Shown here one piece after another: positions 10,776 through 21,622 of a DNA stretch of 30,454 nucleotides (positions within the stretch are counted from its first letter, which is position 1; each line of letters starts with the position of its first letter). The stretch lies in the NCBI GenBank assembly GCA_036940085.1, contig JALLBK010000048.1, forward strand, positions 1 through 30,454, read 5' to 3'. The translations under genes and the position numbers were made by a program. The DNA is from Discostella pseudostelligera. Its lineage: Eukaryota; Bacillariophyta; Thalassiosirophyceae; Thalassiosirales; Thalassiosiraceae. The notes below the pieces were generated by a model. The model saw nothing but the letters and a program-made list of their open reading frames with translations. It made no database searches and was not told the origin of the DNA.

Positions 10776-12338
10776 TTAAGCAGCAAATGAAGCCAATGTG
10801 GTACCAGTGTTTATCAATGACTCCTCCACAGGCATAACTGACAAAAATTGCTCATTGCACTCCCTCTCACATTGCCGGATATCTTCCTCTGCTGGAAAGT
10901 AGAGTTTGCTTGATTCTTGGCCATTATTGTACACACATCCCAACAGGCATGCTGCACCGGCAGCGAATCTGCTAGCTAAGGTCTCGGGGCAAACATGCAT
11001 CCCATCCGAAAACAAATAATTCCGGTTGCAAGTTCGACGGTCTGGTCCTAGCAAGGAAGTATCGCTACAAATCATAGGTATGCTCGGTGGCCATTCTCCA
11101 CCACCCTGCACCCTATCCAGCAACAAATCCGGACCTTCTGTCTCAAAAATAAATTCCGTCGCTCTGATAGGATGCGTGACATTGTAACCCAAATGACGCC
11201 CATTACTCCAAATGATATGGTTGTAATAGGATCCATACTCGACGACAAGGATGTGTTGCAAACCTCCTACATTCGTTTCCCTCATCAAATGCCAATCCCT
11301 TGCAATTGATCGCATAACCTCATTGATTTCATTTACCTTGATCATGTCTTCGATAGTTTTTACATTGTTGGTAAATGGTACGGTCATCAGAAGCACGGTG
11401 GTAGCACCCAATAACGTGTGAGACAATTCCACCGCCTCAACGAGACGAGCATACGTTATTTCATGTAGATCCATCCATCCATGCATCACTCGTAAGATGA
11501 CAACATCGAAGTTATCCACAGTCATTGTTGTTGAATTCATGCGCTGTTGCTGCAGTAGTTGTGGCTCATTGTCCATCAACCTTCCATCATATGAATAATT
11601 GGTCAAGAGATCGATTTCTGTATCACTCCATCCCCCGCCAGCAGCATTCGCGGGTGGTTTCCCCTTCCGGGATCGGGACAATAAGCCCGTCATTCTCCAC
11701 AGTGCAGACACGCCGCCACCACGGGTAGGTACCACAATTGTTCCACCATCATGACCATTCCATGATTCCCATAATACTTTACGAGTTTGTGTTGTTTGTT
11801 GCTTGTTATGCGTGACCATTTCATCAAAAGCTTGGGCCAATTGTACAACAACCGAATCACCAATGAATAATAATTTCAGATTAGTGGAGATTGTGACGGT
11901 GAAATCTAAGACTCGTCCACTCCGAGATCGACCATGCATGTCCTGTTCATTAGATACACGTGTTAGTGCTGGGGGGAGCTCTCCGGAACGTACAAGCCCA
12001 GTAGCGATTCGTTTAGTTTTTCCAATGGTGATTTGGCCCAAGGGACATGTCACATAAGGATTAAATACATTTTCTAATGGAATAGTATCTGGATCGTGAA
12101 GTGCAAACGAGATTCGAACATTGTTGTCGCCACGTTGTTGCTGCAATGATGGTGCGAACTTGATATGAGGGTAATACGATGTGATGCGAAACCCCCCGTG
12201 GCTTGTGTCGCCACTGCGGCTGCGGCTGGTAGTTTCGATACGGGCAATCTCGCCCGGCGGCAACAAAAGGTGGTGTAGGCCGCAGATTAGGATTAGTGTA
12301 TAGCTGAGTGCTGTGAACCAACACCGTCGTCGTTTCAT
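10776..12338 (-). CDS. Signal-anchored SGNH / PC-esterase-like protein (520 aa)
   Basis: Starts at ATG 12338, with an in-frame TAG only two codons upstream (12345-12347). After a basic MKRRR start, residues about 8-26 are hydrophobic (FTALSYTLILICGLHHLLL), giving a type II signal anchor and a lumenal body. The catalytic signature is that of the SGNH/GDSL fold: LLFIGDS with G160-D161-S162 and a C-terminal SDGMH with D445 and H448. The GDS plus DxxH pairing is that of the PC-esterase / trichome-birefringence-like / CAS1 group, whose members acetylate or deacetylate glycans in the Golgi. The body between them includes FDVVILRVMHGW and TTVLLMTVPF, fitting the alternating strands of that fold. Several Cys in the last 100 residues may form disulphides. 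The substrate cannot be read from sequence; a cell-wall or glycoprotein glycan is inferred. Its stop codon lies 29 bp from that of the Pol I gene. Confidence 0.7.
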   Translation of the reverse strand: MKRRRCWFTALSYTLILICGLHHLLLPPGEIARIETTSRSRSGDTSHGGFRITSYYPHIKFAPSLQQQRGDNNVRISFALHDPDTIPLENVFNPYVTCPLGQITIGKTKRIATGLVRSGELPPALTRVSNEQDMHGRSRSGRVLDFTVTISTNLKLLFIGDSVVVQLAQAFDEMVTHNKQQTTQTRKVLWESWNGHDGGTIVVPTRGGGVSALWRMTGLLSRSRKGKPPANAAGGGWSDTEIDLLTNYSYDGRLMDNEPQLLQQQRMNSTTMTVDNFDVVILRVMHGWMDLHEITYARLVEAVELSHTLLGATTVLLMTVPFTNNVKTIEDMIKVNEINEVMRSIARDWHLMRETNVGGLQHILVVEYGSYYNHIIWSNGRHLGYNVTHPIRATEFIFETEGPDLLLDRVQGGGEWPPSIPMICSDTSLLGPDRRTCNRNYLFSDGMHVCPETLASRFAAGAACLLGCVYNNGQESSKLYFPAEEDIRQCERECNEQFLSVMPVEESLINTGTTLASFAA

Positions 12339-12524
12339 CGGCACCTACTATGATGATTTAAGTTTAAGTACTGCCGTCCTTGTGCAGTATGCTCTCAATG
12401 CACACAACAGCAACGATGCAACAGCAACGAGCCTTTGGCCCGAGCGGAGGCGTACTCAATGTTTGACCAAAGAGATACTCCTATTGGTTCCTACGTGAAA
12501 GTGGCATTGAGACATACCATAGCA

Positions 12525-12541
12525 TATCGTACGATACGATA
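12525..12541. repeat. Short inverted repeat
   Basis: TATCGTA, CGA, TACGATA: seven-base arms that pair fully around a three-base loop. It could be a protein site or simply chance. Confidence 0.6.
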
Positions 12542-12569
12542 TTGTGAGCCATCCAAGGCAACCTGCAAC

Positions 12570-12583
12570 GATCAGATCTGATC
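12570..12583. repeat. 14-bp perfect palindrome
   Basis: GATCAGATCTGATC reads the same on both strands. It lies about 230 bp upstream of the SGNH start codon and 30 bp from the inverted repeat at 12525. Confidence 0.7.
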
Positions 12584-12736
12584 AGATGATGATGAGAGGT
12601 GAGATGAATCTAGTCTTCTTGACAATGGCAAATAATAATAATTAATAGTAATATCAACGATGAATGGTGCATTCGTTTCTATTTTATCACCGCGGTATCT
12701 TCGATCAAGAGATGCTGAAATAGTACCTGACATAGC

Positions 12737-15700
12737 TCAGAATTGCTTCTTCGACGCCATCTGGACCAAAAACTTCAATCCCTTCAACCAATCCTTATGA
12801 TCTTTCCATTCATTGCTCACCAGACCTGTAACAATCGACGATGCCGAGGCATAATCACGATTTTGCAATGAGTACAGAATATATCGAACTTTGTTCGCCA
12901 CGTCGGCAGTCACCCCTCCACGGGCGAGGGTTTTGATAAACACCGCCACAGCTTTTTGAGATTCCGATGCCTGCTTTTGCTCCATGGAACCAATTGCGGA
13001 GGTTATTAATTGATCGGCAATTACCATTAGACCATTTTGCAAGTCTTTGTCTTCTTGGCTCAGGGCAAGTAAGGCATTGGGATCTAAAGTTCCAGATACG
13101 GGAGCTTTCTTCGGAGTGTTCCCTACGGCAGCGGCGGCAGTTCCTGGTCGGTTGGCGTTCGTGTATGGATTACTGTGTGGATAATTATACCAACGCACGT
13201 AAAGAAGTAGTAATGGGGTGAGAAAATACGAGAAAGTACTATGACGATGAGCATTGACAAGAGCTGCAATGGTCCACGTGCATTCAATGACTCACCTAGT
13301 TCCTACATTACCGTACTGCTCAGCAAGTTGAGGATTAGAAGCCGATGTAACAAATCCGTCACCATATTTACTCGCAACTTTCAGCGCAGTTGAATCAGTT
13401 GGTGCTGGCTGAGCAATAGCGGGTGTCTGACATAAGTAAGAGGTGGCCGCAATCTCTGGAGCAGGTGCAGCTGAGGCGGCTATTGGCGGCTCCCATGAAG
13501 ATTCCCCCGTGTTTTGATTGGCGTAATAGGTCTGTCCGGTGGATGGGTCCTGAACGGCAACCCAACCTGGCGGAAGAGCCTGATTCGATCAAAAAACAGA
13601 TGATTGAGAAATCGAAATAATAATAGCAAGTACGTGATTTCTAGAACATCATGATGATCGTACCTGAGACTGCGACATTAAGGGTTGCACTTGTGGCCCC
13701 TGTTGAGCATGTTGTGAATGCATTTGGGGCGATTGCTGCACATACTGTGACTGCTGCTGCGTTTGCGGTTGCTGCGATGTTAGTGTTGCAAGATGAGTAT
13801 CCTGTTGTACTGGCACCACGCCCTGCTTCAGAGTAATGCCTTGTAAGTCACGGGCGACACCCACATTCACAAAGTCATATGGAAACGCGGGTGGTGACGC
13901 CATCAGATCAGGACAAAATCCTCCCATTCGACTGCGATAGATACGATCACGAAGTTCCTTGCACTCCTTCGTGTCGCAACCTTTTAGGTATTTGGAGGCG
14001 GAGACAATCAAACCCTGCTCGGCAAGTGTCTTGGAATAGTCAGCAAATAGTTTGGCAACGTCGTCATCTAACTGAAATTGGCTTGAATCCATCGCTTGTG
14101 CGAATACGGTAACTTTCTCAATGAAATCATGCAAGCTCAAGAGGTTCGTAGTACTATTTCCATCATCGATAGAATCATTGCCTTTCTGAAGGGAGAATTT
14201 CCAATACCGAACAGTCTGGCCAAGATTTAATGCGCACATGTAACACAGACTCGCATTGGCACAACTCCCCGCACCCTCAAGACGATCACCCAACGCCGCA
14301 CAAAGTGTTGGAAATTCTTCGGACTTGCCATAGGTTGACAATACCGCCAGTGTCTCCTTCCACTTCCGAGGGTCTGACTGGGCTACAAATTCAGTTAGCT
14401 GGTCTTGCATGATGGCGCTTACTAACGACAAAAACGGACGTCGCTTCGATTCCCTCGCAAAGTATTCAGCCTGAGTCTTTTGCCATAGGTCAGCACCGCC
14501 GCACGATGCCAGAATTAATGCATCCGCAAGATATCCCGATCGGAAGCAGCAGTCTACTGCGGCCTCGAAATTTCCGACCAGTAATGCATCCTTGATGGTA
14601 TTCTCGGCTCTTTTTGTCATGGCCGATTTCGCAATCTTACTACCATCGACAGAATTCCCCGGATGAGGTGGAGGTGGAGGGGCACTCTTAGCTTCATCCT
14701 CTTCGGTGAACTCCATTGCCGCCTGATGAATCTTATCTGGATCAAATCCTAGATAACTCAATAATTCCTCACGAGCATTCGTTTCGAACATGATCTGCAT
14801 GAAGCTCCACACCTGACATTCATAGGGATTTGTCGCACGCATTGCCATTTTATGACAGTACCCAATGCAGTCGGAACCAGCACCGAATTCCGAATCGAAT
14901 TGTGTGGATGCTTGCACTAGTTCCAGATGCTCAACAACAGTTTCAATAGTGACGCTTCGTTGTTGTGGATTGGAATTATTAATGGAAACCACAGTACCAC
15001 CAAAGCCGCACGACACTCCACTCGCGGGGTTCATCCACTTGGGAGGACGACCACATTTGGTAACCAACCCAATCACCGAGTGAGCTTGCACCTTACGATC
15101 GAAGGAACAGGTCGATACCACGCCACGTCGGATAGGTGACCATGACACAGCATATCGCTTCTGTTGTGACGATCCCAATCCACCTCCGTAAAAATCGCTA
15201 GGCTGCGGCATCTGCTGTTGCTGCTTCACATAATGATGATTGCCGGTAGCAGCAGACGACGTAGTAGCATCCTCGTTCGGAATCTCAGCAATAGGGCGCA
15301 GACTGTACAAATCCCACAGCAACGTTCGATTATCATTCCCACAACTAACCAAGAGAGTATCATCATGGGGACACCAATCCATACTCAACACTCCACCGAC
15401 ATGTCCCCCCTCGAGAGTCGTAAGTGGCATGGACGTCGAGGCACGTAAATCCCACAATTTGAGTCCACTCCCTCCACTTCCCCCCTCGGAGGCTGTCACC
15501 ATATGCAATCCCTGTGTTGGATTCCATGCCATATCGCTCACCGAGCAGGATGACGACTCGACACGCATCTCACACCATGGCTTCTTCTGACGCAAATCCC
15601 AAACTACCACAGTTCCATTGGCCGAACTTGTTGCCAAAATGTGAGACACTTGTGAATTCCACGATACCTGTGTTACCTCCCCCCGTAGGTTACATCCGTT

Positions 15701-16637
15701 ATTGTCATCACCATTGGGGGAGTAGACATTCACAATGCTACTAGTTTCAGAGGATAAATCCATCATCCACACCTGTCCACAACTACTTCCCGTGGCAAGT
15801 AAATGGGGTGAATCGGCATGGGGGTTGAATTTAAGAGCAGAGACGGAACTGCCCTGTTGGTGTTTTTGGATGGATGCGAGCAATGCCTCGTCAGTGTTGT
15901 CAGTAACAGTTGTTCCCCCACCGAGATGTAGTAGCTTGGATGGTTTCCACAGATTGACAGTTCCATCGAGCATACCCCCCGCTACAATGCTCGTGGAGAT
16001 GTCACCATCGCTACTACTGCTGCTGCTGCTGCTGCTGCATTTTCCCCAAGCTAGACTACCGAATCGAGTAGAAGTCTTGATCCGCCCCAGTAGGATTGGC
16101 TCTGGAAGAGTCGATGAAGATGAATCTTCTATACTAGTGTTACTTTGGGTGATATTCCAATCGTACAATTCCAACTCGCCGCCATAATCATCAAATCCAG
16201 TACCACCCTTTTCCTGCGACGAGAGTGATTCAAGAGGTGAAGTGTTGGTTTTGGAGGAAACAAAAGAATAATCGTCAGATTGTTTGAGCGAGAAAGATTT
16301 GAACATAACGATAAACCCCCCGCATTGTTTTTGTCTATATTGAAGTGACAAAGTCGATGGCTACACTTGAACTTGACAAACAGAGATACTAGCAACTCAA
16401 CAAACGTTATTCAAACAATGGCGAACATTCCCTCTTGTCAAATTCAGCAAGTCTCACTCAATCACGACAAGTGAGAGTGTGTTTTAGCCCCCCCACACAC
16501 ACACAACGGAGGGCAGTAGAGACACGCACCTTACTCCCCAAGGCAATGACATCGGCATAATTATTCTCTCCTTCACCACCAATAGGGCTCCATGCCACTA
16601 CGGCACCCTTATCTTTCAATTCGGCAATTTTTGTCAT
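12737..16637 (-). CDS. SEC31: COPII outer-coat protein SEC31, four exons, with WW domain
   Basis: SEC31 pairs with SEC13 to form the outer cage of COPII vesicles budding from the ER. On the minus strand the exons read 16637-16530, 16360-13664, 13579-13296 and 13172-12737; GT-AG introns join them into 1174 codons. Exon 1 gives the typical SEC31 start MTKIAELKDKGAVVAWSP. The WD40 propeller follows (LYDWNI, DGTVNLWKP, NGTVVVWDLRQ, LKLWDLRAS, TLLWDLYSLRPIAEI), then the family hallmark CGFGGTVVSI, the ACE1 alpha-solenoid and a Gln/Pro-rich linker. The last exon encodes the helical C-terminal SEC31/SRA1-type domain (LSQEDKDLQNGLMVIADQL). Exon 3 adds a WW domain (936-967) not usual in SEC31. The acceptor of exon 2 was chosen at TAG 16363-16361 because it keeps the frame. 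For exon 4, another in-frame acceptor near 13245 is possible but would translate a pyrimidine-rich tract. Confidence 0.92.
13485..13579 (-). other. WW domain encoded in SEC31 exon 3
   Basis: The exon opens with LPPGW, then DPSTGQTYYAN and TGESSWEPP. This matches the WW consensus with both signature tryptophans (W941, W964), the aromatic pair Y953-Y954 and the closing proline P967. WW domains bind proline-rich ligands such as PPxY. The exon has its own intron boundaries, so it could be added or skipped, but its 284-bp length is not a multiple of three, and simple skipping would shift the frame. Confidence 0.85.
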
Positions 16638-17238
16638 AATTTATTGAAATGAAGTAAGTACCTAGCGGTGGTCGGTAACAATGCCCTGCCGCCTCTCTCC
16701 ACTCTCTCTCTCTCGCTGACCCACACAATCCTCTATCTGCAATGATGAGAGGTAGCTCGTATTGAGTAGTAGCAGTCCGCCGATAACCGATTATGGTTCG
16801 GAGCAATTGCAAAGGTGCGCAGTGTCACTGTTGGTTGTGGCGGCGGGGGTGGAAGGTGCCGGAGAGCGGCCTCTATCTCGAGACTCTCGTCATCGTCAGG
16901 AGCGTCGTCTTTGTTAGTAAATAATAGAGTGTTTGAGTTGGATCTTTTGGATTTGAAAACTTTGTATCCGATTACATTCTATCTTGTCTCTTCTCGTTTT
17001 CATAGACTTTTAGTTTTAGTTTCTCGCATTTGATGGGGTGATAAATTCAAATCTCTCGTATCCGCTGTAGGAGTACCAGTTAATCGCTTCTCCATTCGAA
17101 CGTAAAAACAAGTACAGTGGAATTAATAGACTCCACTTGTGAATTGCGAGGTCCCGACGTCCGTCGGTCGCCCGCCCATCTACCAATCTCCCGACCATCG
17201 ACCATCACAACATCACACCAACTTCTTTGACTTTGACC
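16638..17238. promoter_or_regulatory. Divergent promoter region between SEC31 and the helicase
   Basis: A 601-bp spacer between divergent start codons. It contains a CT-rich tract (about 16683-16718), which is GA-rich on the SEC31 strand within 80 bp of its start codon, and GC-rich sequence near 16838-16870. No protein or RNA gene was recognised. Confidence 0.4.
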
Positions 17239-19572
17239 ATGGTCATGGGAAGATCGATCCTACCGATGGCGGCAATGGCAATGGCATTGGTTACCAGCCA
17301 TCCTCATTCATCATTGTCGACGGCGGCGGCATTGCCGTTGGCCTGGTCGTTGAATTCTTCGTCAGTGCCTTCTTCGTCGCATCGGCATCGGTCGAATTCA
17401 TCGTCGTCGTCGTCGTCGTCGTCGTCGCCAACATCAAGAGTGCGACGGAGCCATGCATCACCACCATTTGCCGTGTATAACGTCCGATCCAGGGTCCGAC
17501 GGTTGTCTACGCCGAGAACTTCTTCACCATCGTCATCCTCGTCGTCGTCGTTGTTATCTTCGTCATCGGATAGTCATGCTTCTTCTTCCTACGAGACATG
17601 GGGCGATGGAAAGTTAATTCCCGAAACATTTGTAGAGTTGTACTCCCCCTCCTCCTCCTCCTCCTCCTCACTGCATAATAATGATTCTACGAACAAGCGC
17701 CATCGAAGAAGAAAAGAAGGGACGACTACCCCATATCTACCCGAATGGCTATTAGAACGTACTACCAATTTGGGATATTATAATCCAACACTGATGCAGT
17801 GTCTTGCTTTGGATGTGTTGCTTCCTCGAATGGAAATCAGTAATAGTGTTAGCATCGACAACAACAATACAAATGAAGAGGACGATGTGCCGGATGAGAG
17901 AGATGAAGTTGACGATGAAAAAGAGCACGACATTGACAATATTTCAGAGTTCGACGAGCAACAGGACGTGATATTGCACGCGCAGACCGGTTCCGGGAAA
18001 ACATTGGCCTACTTACTACCAACTATATGTGATGTCGATCCATCCCGACAGACGATGCAGGCGGTGATTATTGTACCCACGCGTGAATTGGGATTGCAGG
18101 TGGTGAAAATTGCTCGAAGGTTGGCGGGTGGTGGTGGAAGCGGTAGCGGTGGTGTTGGGACGGATGCACATGTTGATGAAGCAGAGGACGGTGAGGATGA
18201 AGATGAGGATGCCTTTGATGAAGAGGAGGATTATGAACAGAATAATGCAGCGACATCGGATAATATTGACGCGACAACGGAAACTACCACTACATCCAAA
18301 ATTCGACGAAAGAAAATCATCATCATGCCAATACTCCAAGGTTCGACCAATGCACGTGTCCGAGGATGGGCCAAGTCGGAACCTCCACACATTGTAGTGG
18401 GCACACCCGAGGAATTATATGGTCTGTTGTCACGATTTGTGAAGAGGGATAACGATGATTTTGTAAAGTCAGTGAGTACAGTGGTCGTCGATGAGGTGGA
18501 TGCCTGCCTCTCCTCCTGGCGAGGTGGTGGTGGTGGTGGAGGTGGAGGACAACAGCCCGGAGGAGCGCTGCATGAGGTTCTATCCAAGTATCTGAATCCT
18601 AGAAGTGTAGATCACTATAGGGATGGTAGTGATGACGATATCGACAATGGTGATTTCAATAATGGCCGACGTCGTAGACGGTATCGACGTGAGGCGACGA
18701 CACAATCTCAACAATTACAGCAACGAAGAAGAAGACGAACAATATTTGCATCCGCGACAATACCGCAACACCATCACTTTGTCAAGTCATGTGTACGAAA
18801 CGGATGGACACTGCAGGAACCAACTATCTTGACTGTCGGTGCTGGCCCTGGTGGGACGGTAGGTGCGGTACCACCCACGCTAGAGCACACGTATGTGGTG
18901 TGCAAGGATGTCAATTCGAAGATGGGTGGATTGCGTCGATGGATGAAGAAGGAGCTTCTTCGTGGTAACGAAAAGGAGAGCAGCATCATCAGAAACAAAT
19001 CCAAGAAGGTATTGATATTCTGCAACGATTCCAAACCTCGGCAGTTGGAAGAGTTGGCGCAGGCATTGTCTGAAGATTGGAATGGAGTCATGTGGAATGA
19101 GGGGTCGTCGTCCTCGAATGTCGGCGGCAAGAACGATGACAACTATGATGCGGTGATATCTGTTCTAAGGTTATCAGATACGCCGGGGGCACGAGCCGCG
19201 GCCATGGCTGGTTTCCGTGGTCCGTTCGTGAACACTATTGGGATGGGAAGGGGTTTATCAGGAGTCGGTATGGAGGAAGCAGTTGTTGTAGGTGGAGATG
19301 GAAAGCTCCGAATACTGCTCTCGACTGATCTTGTTGCGCGTGGCCTGGATGTACCCGACGTAACGCACGTGGTCAACTTCGACCTCCCAGGTGGCGGAGG
19401 TGGCGATTGGTACGATGCCTATGTGCATCGAGGAGGAAGAGCCGGTCGGTTGGGTAGGAAAGGCAAGGTCATGACACTAATAACGCCGGAGGAGGAGTTT
19501 GTCATGGGTCGACTTGCGAATCGATTGTCGCTCGATCTGAAGTGTGTGGCAAGGCAAGTAGCAGTATCGTAG
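17239..19572 (+). CDS. DEAD-box-type RNA helicase with variant motifs (777 aa)
   Basis: ATP-dependent RNA helicase of superfamily 2. The start is the first ATG in the frame, in the context ACCATGG. Motifs in order: Q-motif region near [28 protein letters not shown] (248-255); Ia PTRELGLQ; Ib [16 protein letters not shown] (418-421) instead of DEAD; III SATIPQ (505-510); IV VLIFCND (591-597); [15 protein letters not shown] (695-708); [13 protein letters not shown] (730-740) instead of HRIGRTGR. A long acidic insert lies between Ia and Ib, and a Gly run follows motif II. The N-terminus begins with a hydrophobic stretch ([19 protein letters not shown]) followed by a Ser/Arg-rich region, which suggests organelle import. 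No clear diatom ASAFAP-type plastid cleavage motif is seen, so mitochondrion and plastid both remain possible. RNA maturation or ribosome assembly is the likely role, inferred from the family. Confidence 0.9.
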   Translation: MVMGRSILPMAAMAMALVTSHPHSSLSTAAALPLAWSLNSSSVPSSSHRHRSNSSSSSSSSSSPTSRVRRSHASPPFAVYNVRSRVRRLSTPRTSSPSSSSSSSLLSSSSDSHASSSYETWGDGKLIPETFVELYSPSSSSSSSLHNNDSTNKRHRRRKEGTTTPYLPEWLLERTTNLGYYNPTLMQCLALDVLLPRMEISNSVSIDNNNTNEEDDVPDERDEVDDEKEHDIDNISEFDEQQDVILHAQTGSGKTLAYLLPTICDVDPSRQTMQAVIIVPTRELGLQVVKIARRLAGGGGSGSGGVGTDAHVDEAEDGEDEDEDAFDEEEDYEQNNAATSDNIDATTETTTTSKIRRKKIIIMPILQGSTNARVRGWAKSEPPHIVVGTPEELYGLLSRFVKRDNDDFVKSVSTVVVDEVDACLSSWRGGGGGGGGGQQPGGALHEVLSKYLNPRSVDHYRDGSDDDIDNGDFNNGRRRRRYRREATTQSQQLQQRRRRRTIFASATIPQHHHFVKSCVRNGWTLQEPTILTVGAGPGGTVGAVPPTLEHTYVVCKDVNSKMGGLRRWMKKELLRGNEKESSIIRNKSKKVLIFCNDSKPRQLEELAQALSEDWNGVMWNEGSSSSNVGGKNDDNYDAVISVLRLSDTPGARAAAMAGFRGPFVNTIGMGRGLSGVGMEEAVVVGGDGKLRILLSTDLVARGLDVPDVTHVVNFDLPGGGGGDWYDAYVHRGGRAGRLGRKGKVMTLITPEEEFVMGRLANRLSLDLKCVARQVAVS
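17401..17427 (+). repeat. TCG trinucleotide microsatellite, nine copies
   Basis: Nine uninterrupted TCG units encode a serine run near the N-terminus of the helicase. Further TCC/TCG-rich Ser runs follow near 17520-17580 and 17646-17670. Such tracts are likely to vary in length between strains. Confidence 0.9.
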
Positions 19573-19752
19573 AGGATGGAAAGCGAGGAAATGGTGCCCT
19601 AAAACGATAAATAGATGCAACTGGACGAATCTAGGACACTCATTATTCAGTGCATATCATGATAATGTACTTCCAGCTGTGTAATTTTACAACGGGGTGT
19701 GATCACTGATCTTTCTAGTACTCGGTTGTCGACCCCCGCCCCTTCCACTCAC

Positions 19753-19965
19753 TCAATCCAGAAGTAAGAACGACGCACCAGATCTTCTGGCAAGGTTTGA
19801 GTGAGGAATATCATCATCTTCATCATCTTGCACCGGAAAAGGCTCATCAGTATCTACGATACGAAGGGACGCGGAAGGCATGACATACATGTCATCGGAA
19901 ACTTTACATCGACATAGACAGACTTTTACATCCCCCATCATCCCGCATCCTCTCCCGACAATCAT
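19753..19965 (-). CDS. Possible small protein of 70 aa (weak)
   Basis: Open frame from ATG 19965. It reads MIVGRGCGMMGDVKVC, a Cys-rich LCRCKV, then VMPSASLRIVDTDEPF and an acidic DDEDDD run before ending FLLLD. Its composition looks more protein-like than the shadow frames nearby, but it has no recognisable domain. It sits downstream of the Rab gene on the same strand and could equally be 3' UTR or chance. Confidence 0.2.
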   Translation of the reverse strand: MIVGRGCGMMGDVKVCLCRCKVSDDMYVMPSASLRIVDTDEPFPVQDDEDDDIPHSNLARRSGASFLLLD

Positions 19966-20130
19966 CCAAAGCAAACCCCAAAATCCCTCTTCCCCCGCGC
20001 GCTCTCTCCCGACACTCGTTTCGAAAGTTATTTATGAATTAGTTACAAACGCTTGAAAAAAAACCACACACCATCATCGGGAGAAGCTCTGTTATCAACA
20101 CCGCCACCCCGTGTACCAATCTCGCATCTT

Positions 20131-20142
20131 CCCCCCCCCCCC
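20131..20142 (+). repeat. C12 homopolymer
   Basis: Twelve C in a row in the convergent spacer, followed by C-rich sequence; its length should be treated as approximate. Confidence 0.8.
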
Positions 20143-20223
20143 GCGCCAATCCCCGTCCCCGACCCTCCTACCCCAAACAAAGCCCCCCACCCTCTCTCTC
20201 TCCCCTACAATACCCGTCCTATC

Positions 20224-20970
20224 TTAACATCCACAAGAATTATTCGATGCCGCCGCATTGGCCGATGCCGCCCCCGGACCACCCCTAGCATTGGCACTAT
20301 CCAATTTCAATGCTCCACCGGATGCACCATCTTCCCTCCCACCACTTCCACCAGCACCTCCTCCTCCCCGTCCACCTGCACCACCACTTCCACCCCCACC
20401 ACCACTATTCCCCGCCATTCCTCGTTCATGCACCGCACTCACCAACTTCTCAAACGCTTCCAATACATTACTCCCACTCTTGGCCGAAGTTTCAATATAT
20501 TCCATTCCATATTCTTTACAAAATGCCATGGCCCTCTCGGTACTAACCTCTCGCTGATCAACTAAATCACATTTATTACCCACTAGTAATTTGGCGAGAT
20601 CGTCGGAATTGGCATGATCACATAATTGGACCATCCATCGCTCACCCAAACTTTCCAGACTTTTGAGTGAGGTAGTATCAAACACTAGTACGACACCCCT
20701 TGCTTTACGAAAGTACGTGGGGAGCAAAACACGTGCAAATCGTTCTTGACCGGCCGTGTCCCAAATTTGGGCCTTGACGCGTCCATGGGGCGTGTCGAGC
20801 AATTGGGTATCGAATTCAATGCCCATGGTGGCGGAGATGTCGTGGTTGAGAGGGGCGGAGGGGTTGGTGAGACGAGCGACGAGGGAGGTTTTGCCGACGC
20901 CGGAATCGCCGAGCATGACGATTTTGTAGAGGGGTGGTTTGGAGGCGGTGGAGGTGGCTCGATTGGACAT
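20224..20970 (-). CDS. Rab-family small GTPase with glycine-rich tail (248 aa)
   Basis: Small GTPase that would cycle between GDP and GTP on vesicle or organelle membranes. All nucleotide motifs are present: P-loop GDSGVGKT (21-28), switch I Thr (T48, in ATMGIEF), WDTAGQERF (70-78) with catalytic Q75, NKCD (132-135) and ETSAK (160-164). The C-terminal CGC is a double-geranylgeranylation signal, typical of Rab proteins. Switch I is preceded by an unusual short Pro/Asn/His stretch instead of the usual F-x-x-x-Y, so I do not assign a Rab subclass. Residues about 189-217 form a Gly-rich linker (GGGGGSGGAGG-like), replacing the usual hypervariable tail. It is divergent from the exchanger gene across 665 bp. 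Confidence 0.92.
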   Translation of the reverse strand: MSNRATSTASKPPLYKIVMLGDSGVGKTSLVARLTNPSAPLNHDISATMGIEFDTQLLDTPHGRVKAQIWDTAGQERFARVLLPTYFRKARGVVLVFDTTSLKSLESLGERWMVQLCDHANSDDLAKLLVGNKCDLVDQREVSTERAMAFCKEYGMEYIETSAKSGSNVLEAFEKLVSAVHERGMAGNSGGGGGSGGAGGRGGGGAGGSGGREDGASGGALKLDSANARGGPGAASANAAASNNSCGC

Positions 20971-21579
20971 GATGACGAATTAATTAGTATGGCTAGAATA
21001 AAAGTTTCGAGTAGTTACGAGGGAAGGCCGCGGATAATGTGTGTAGGTAGCACGTTGTTGTTGCGGAGGAGGATCGGTTGGTGATGGCTGCTTAGATTAG
21101 ATGACGAGCGGGGCGGGGTAATAGGTTGTCGGTCGGTGGGTGTTGATGAAAAGAAGATGCTTGCCTGCTGCAGCTGCAGCTGTTGTTTTGTTGGGGGTGC
21201 AGTTGGTGCAACGGCAACGGAGCGAGGTGGTGGCAATGCCGAACGAGTGCGACCTGTTGCTTCGTTTTTGCTTGCTTTGCTTGCACTTTGCTCTACTTTG
21301 CTGCAGATCTTTGTGTCATTGGTCATTGGGATAGATATTGTACGTACTGTCGACCTACCTTGACTAAAAATGTAGCGCAATTGGCGTAGGAATTAGTACA
21401 CATGATATGTACGGCGTCGTACAATAGCGAGCCGTCGAAAGAAGACATGAACAACTTGATTATTGATATTGATGATGATGATGATGATGCACGGTGCATG
21501 CATCGCCACTGTATCCAATAATAATCATCATCTCATGGTGGCGTGGTGGCGTAGGGAGGAGGCATCCAATCTATAATCT

Positions 21580-21622
<43 letters not shown>

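Larger units (their letters stand above)
12339..12736. promoter_or_regulatory. Spacer between the SGNH gene start and the SEC31 gene end
   Basis: About 400 bp containing the promoter of the minus-strand SGNH gene and the 3' end of SEC31. It holds a 7-bp inverted repeat with a 3-bp loop (12525-12541) and a 14-bp perfect palindrome (12570-12583), then AT-rich sequence. No gene was seen. Confidence 0.4.
19573..20223. other. Convergent spacer between the helicase and Rab genes
   Basis: About 650 bp between two stop codons. It contains a C12 homopolymer (20131-20142), CT-rich sequence after it, and one weak minus-strand open frame at 19753-19965 described separately. No other gene was recognised. 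Confidence 0.5.

Noticed and set aside
12525..12583. Palindromes that might be a transposon end or terminator
   Set aside because: The arms are only 7 bases each side, no target duplication or transposase is present, and there is no following T-run.
13199..13245. Alternative upstream acceptor for SEC31 exon 4
   Set aside because: It keeps the frame, but would translate a pyrimidine-rich tract typical of an intron end; the acceptor at 13173-13174 is cleaner.
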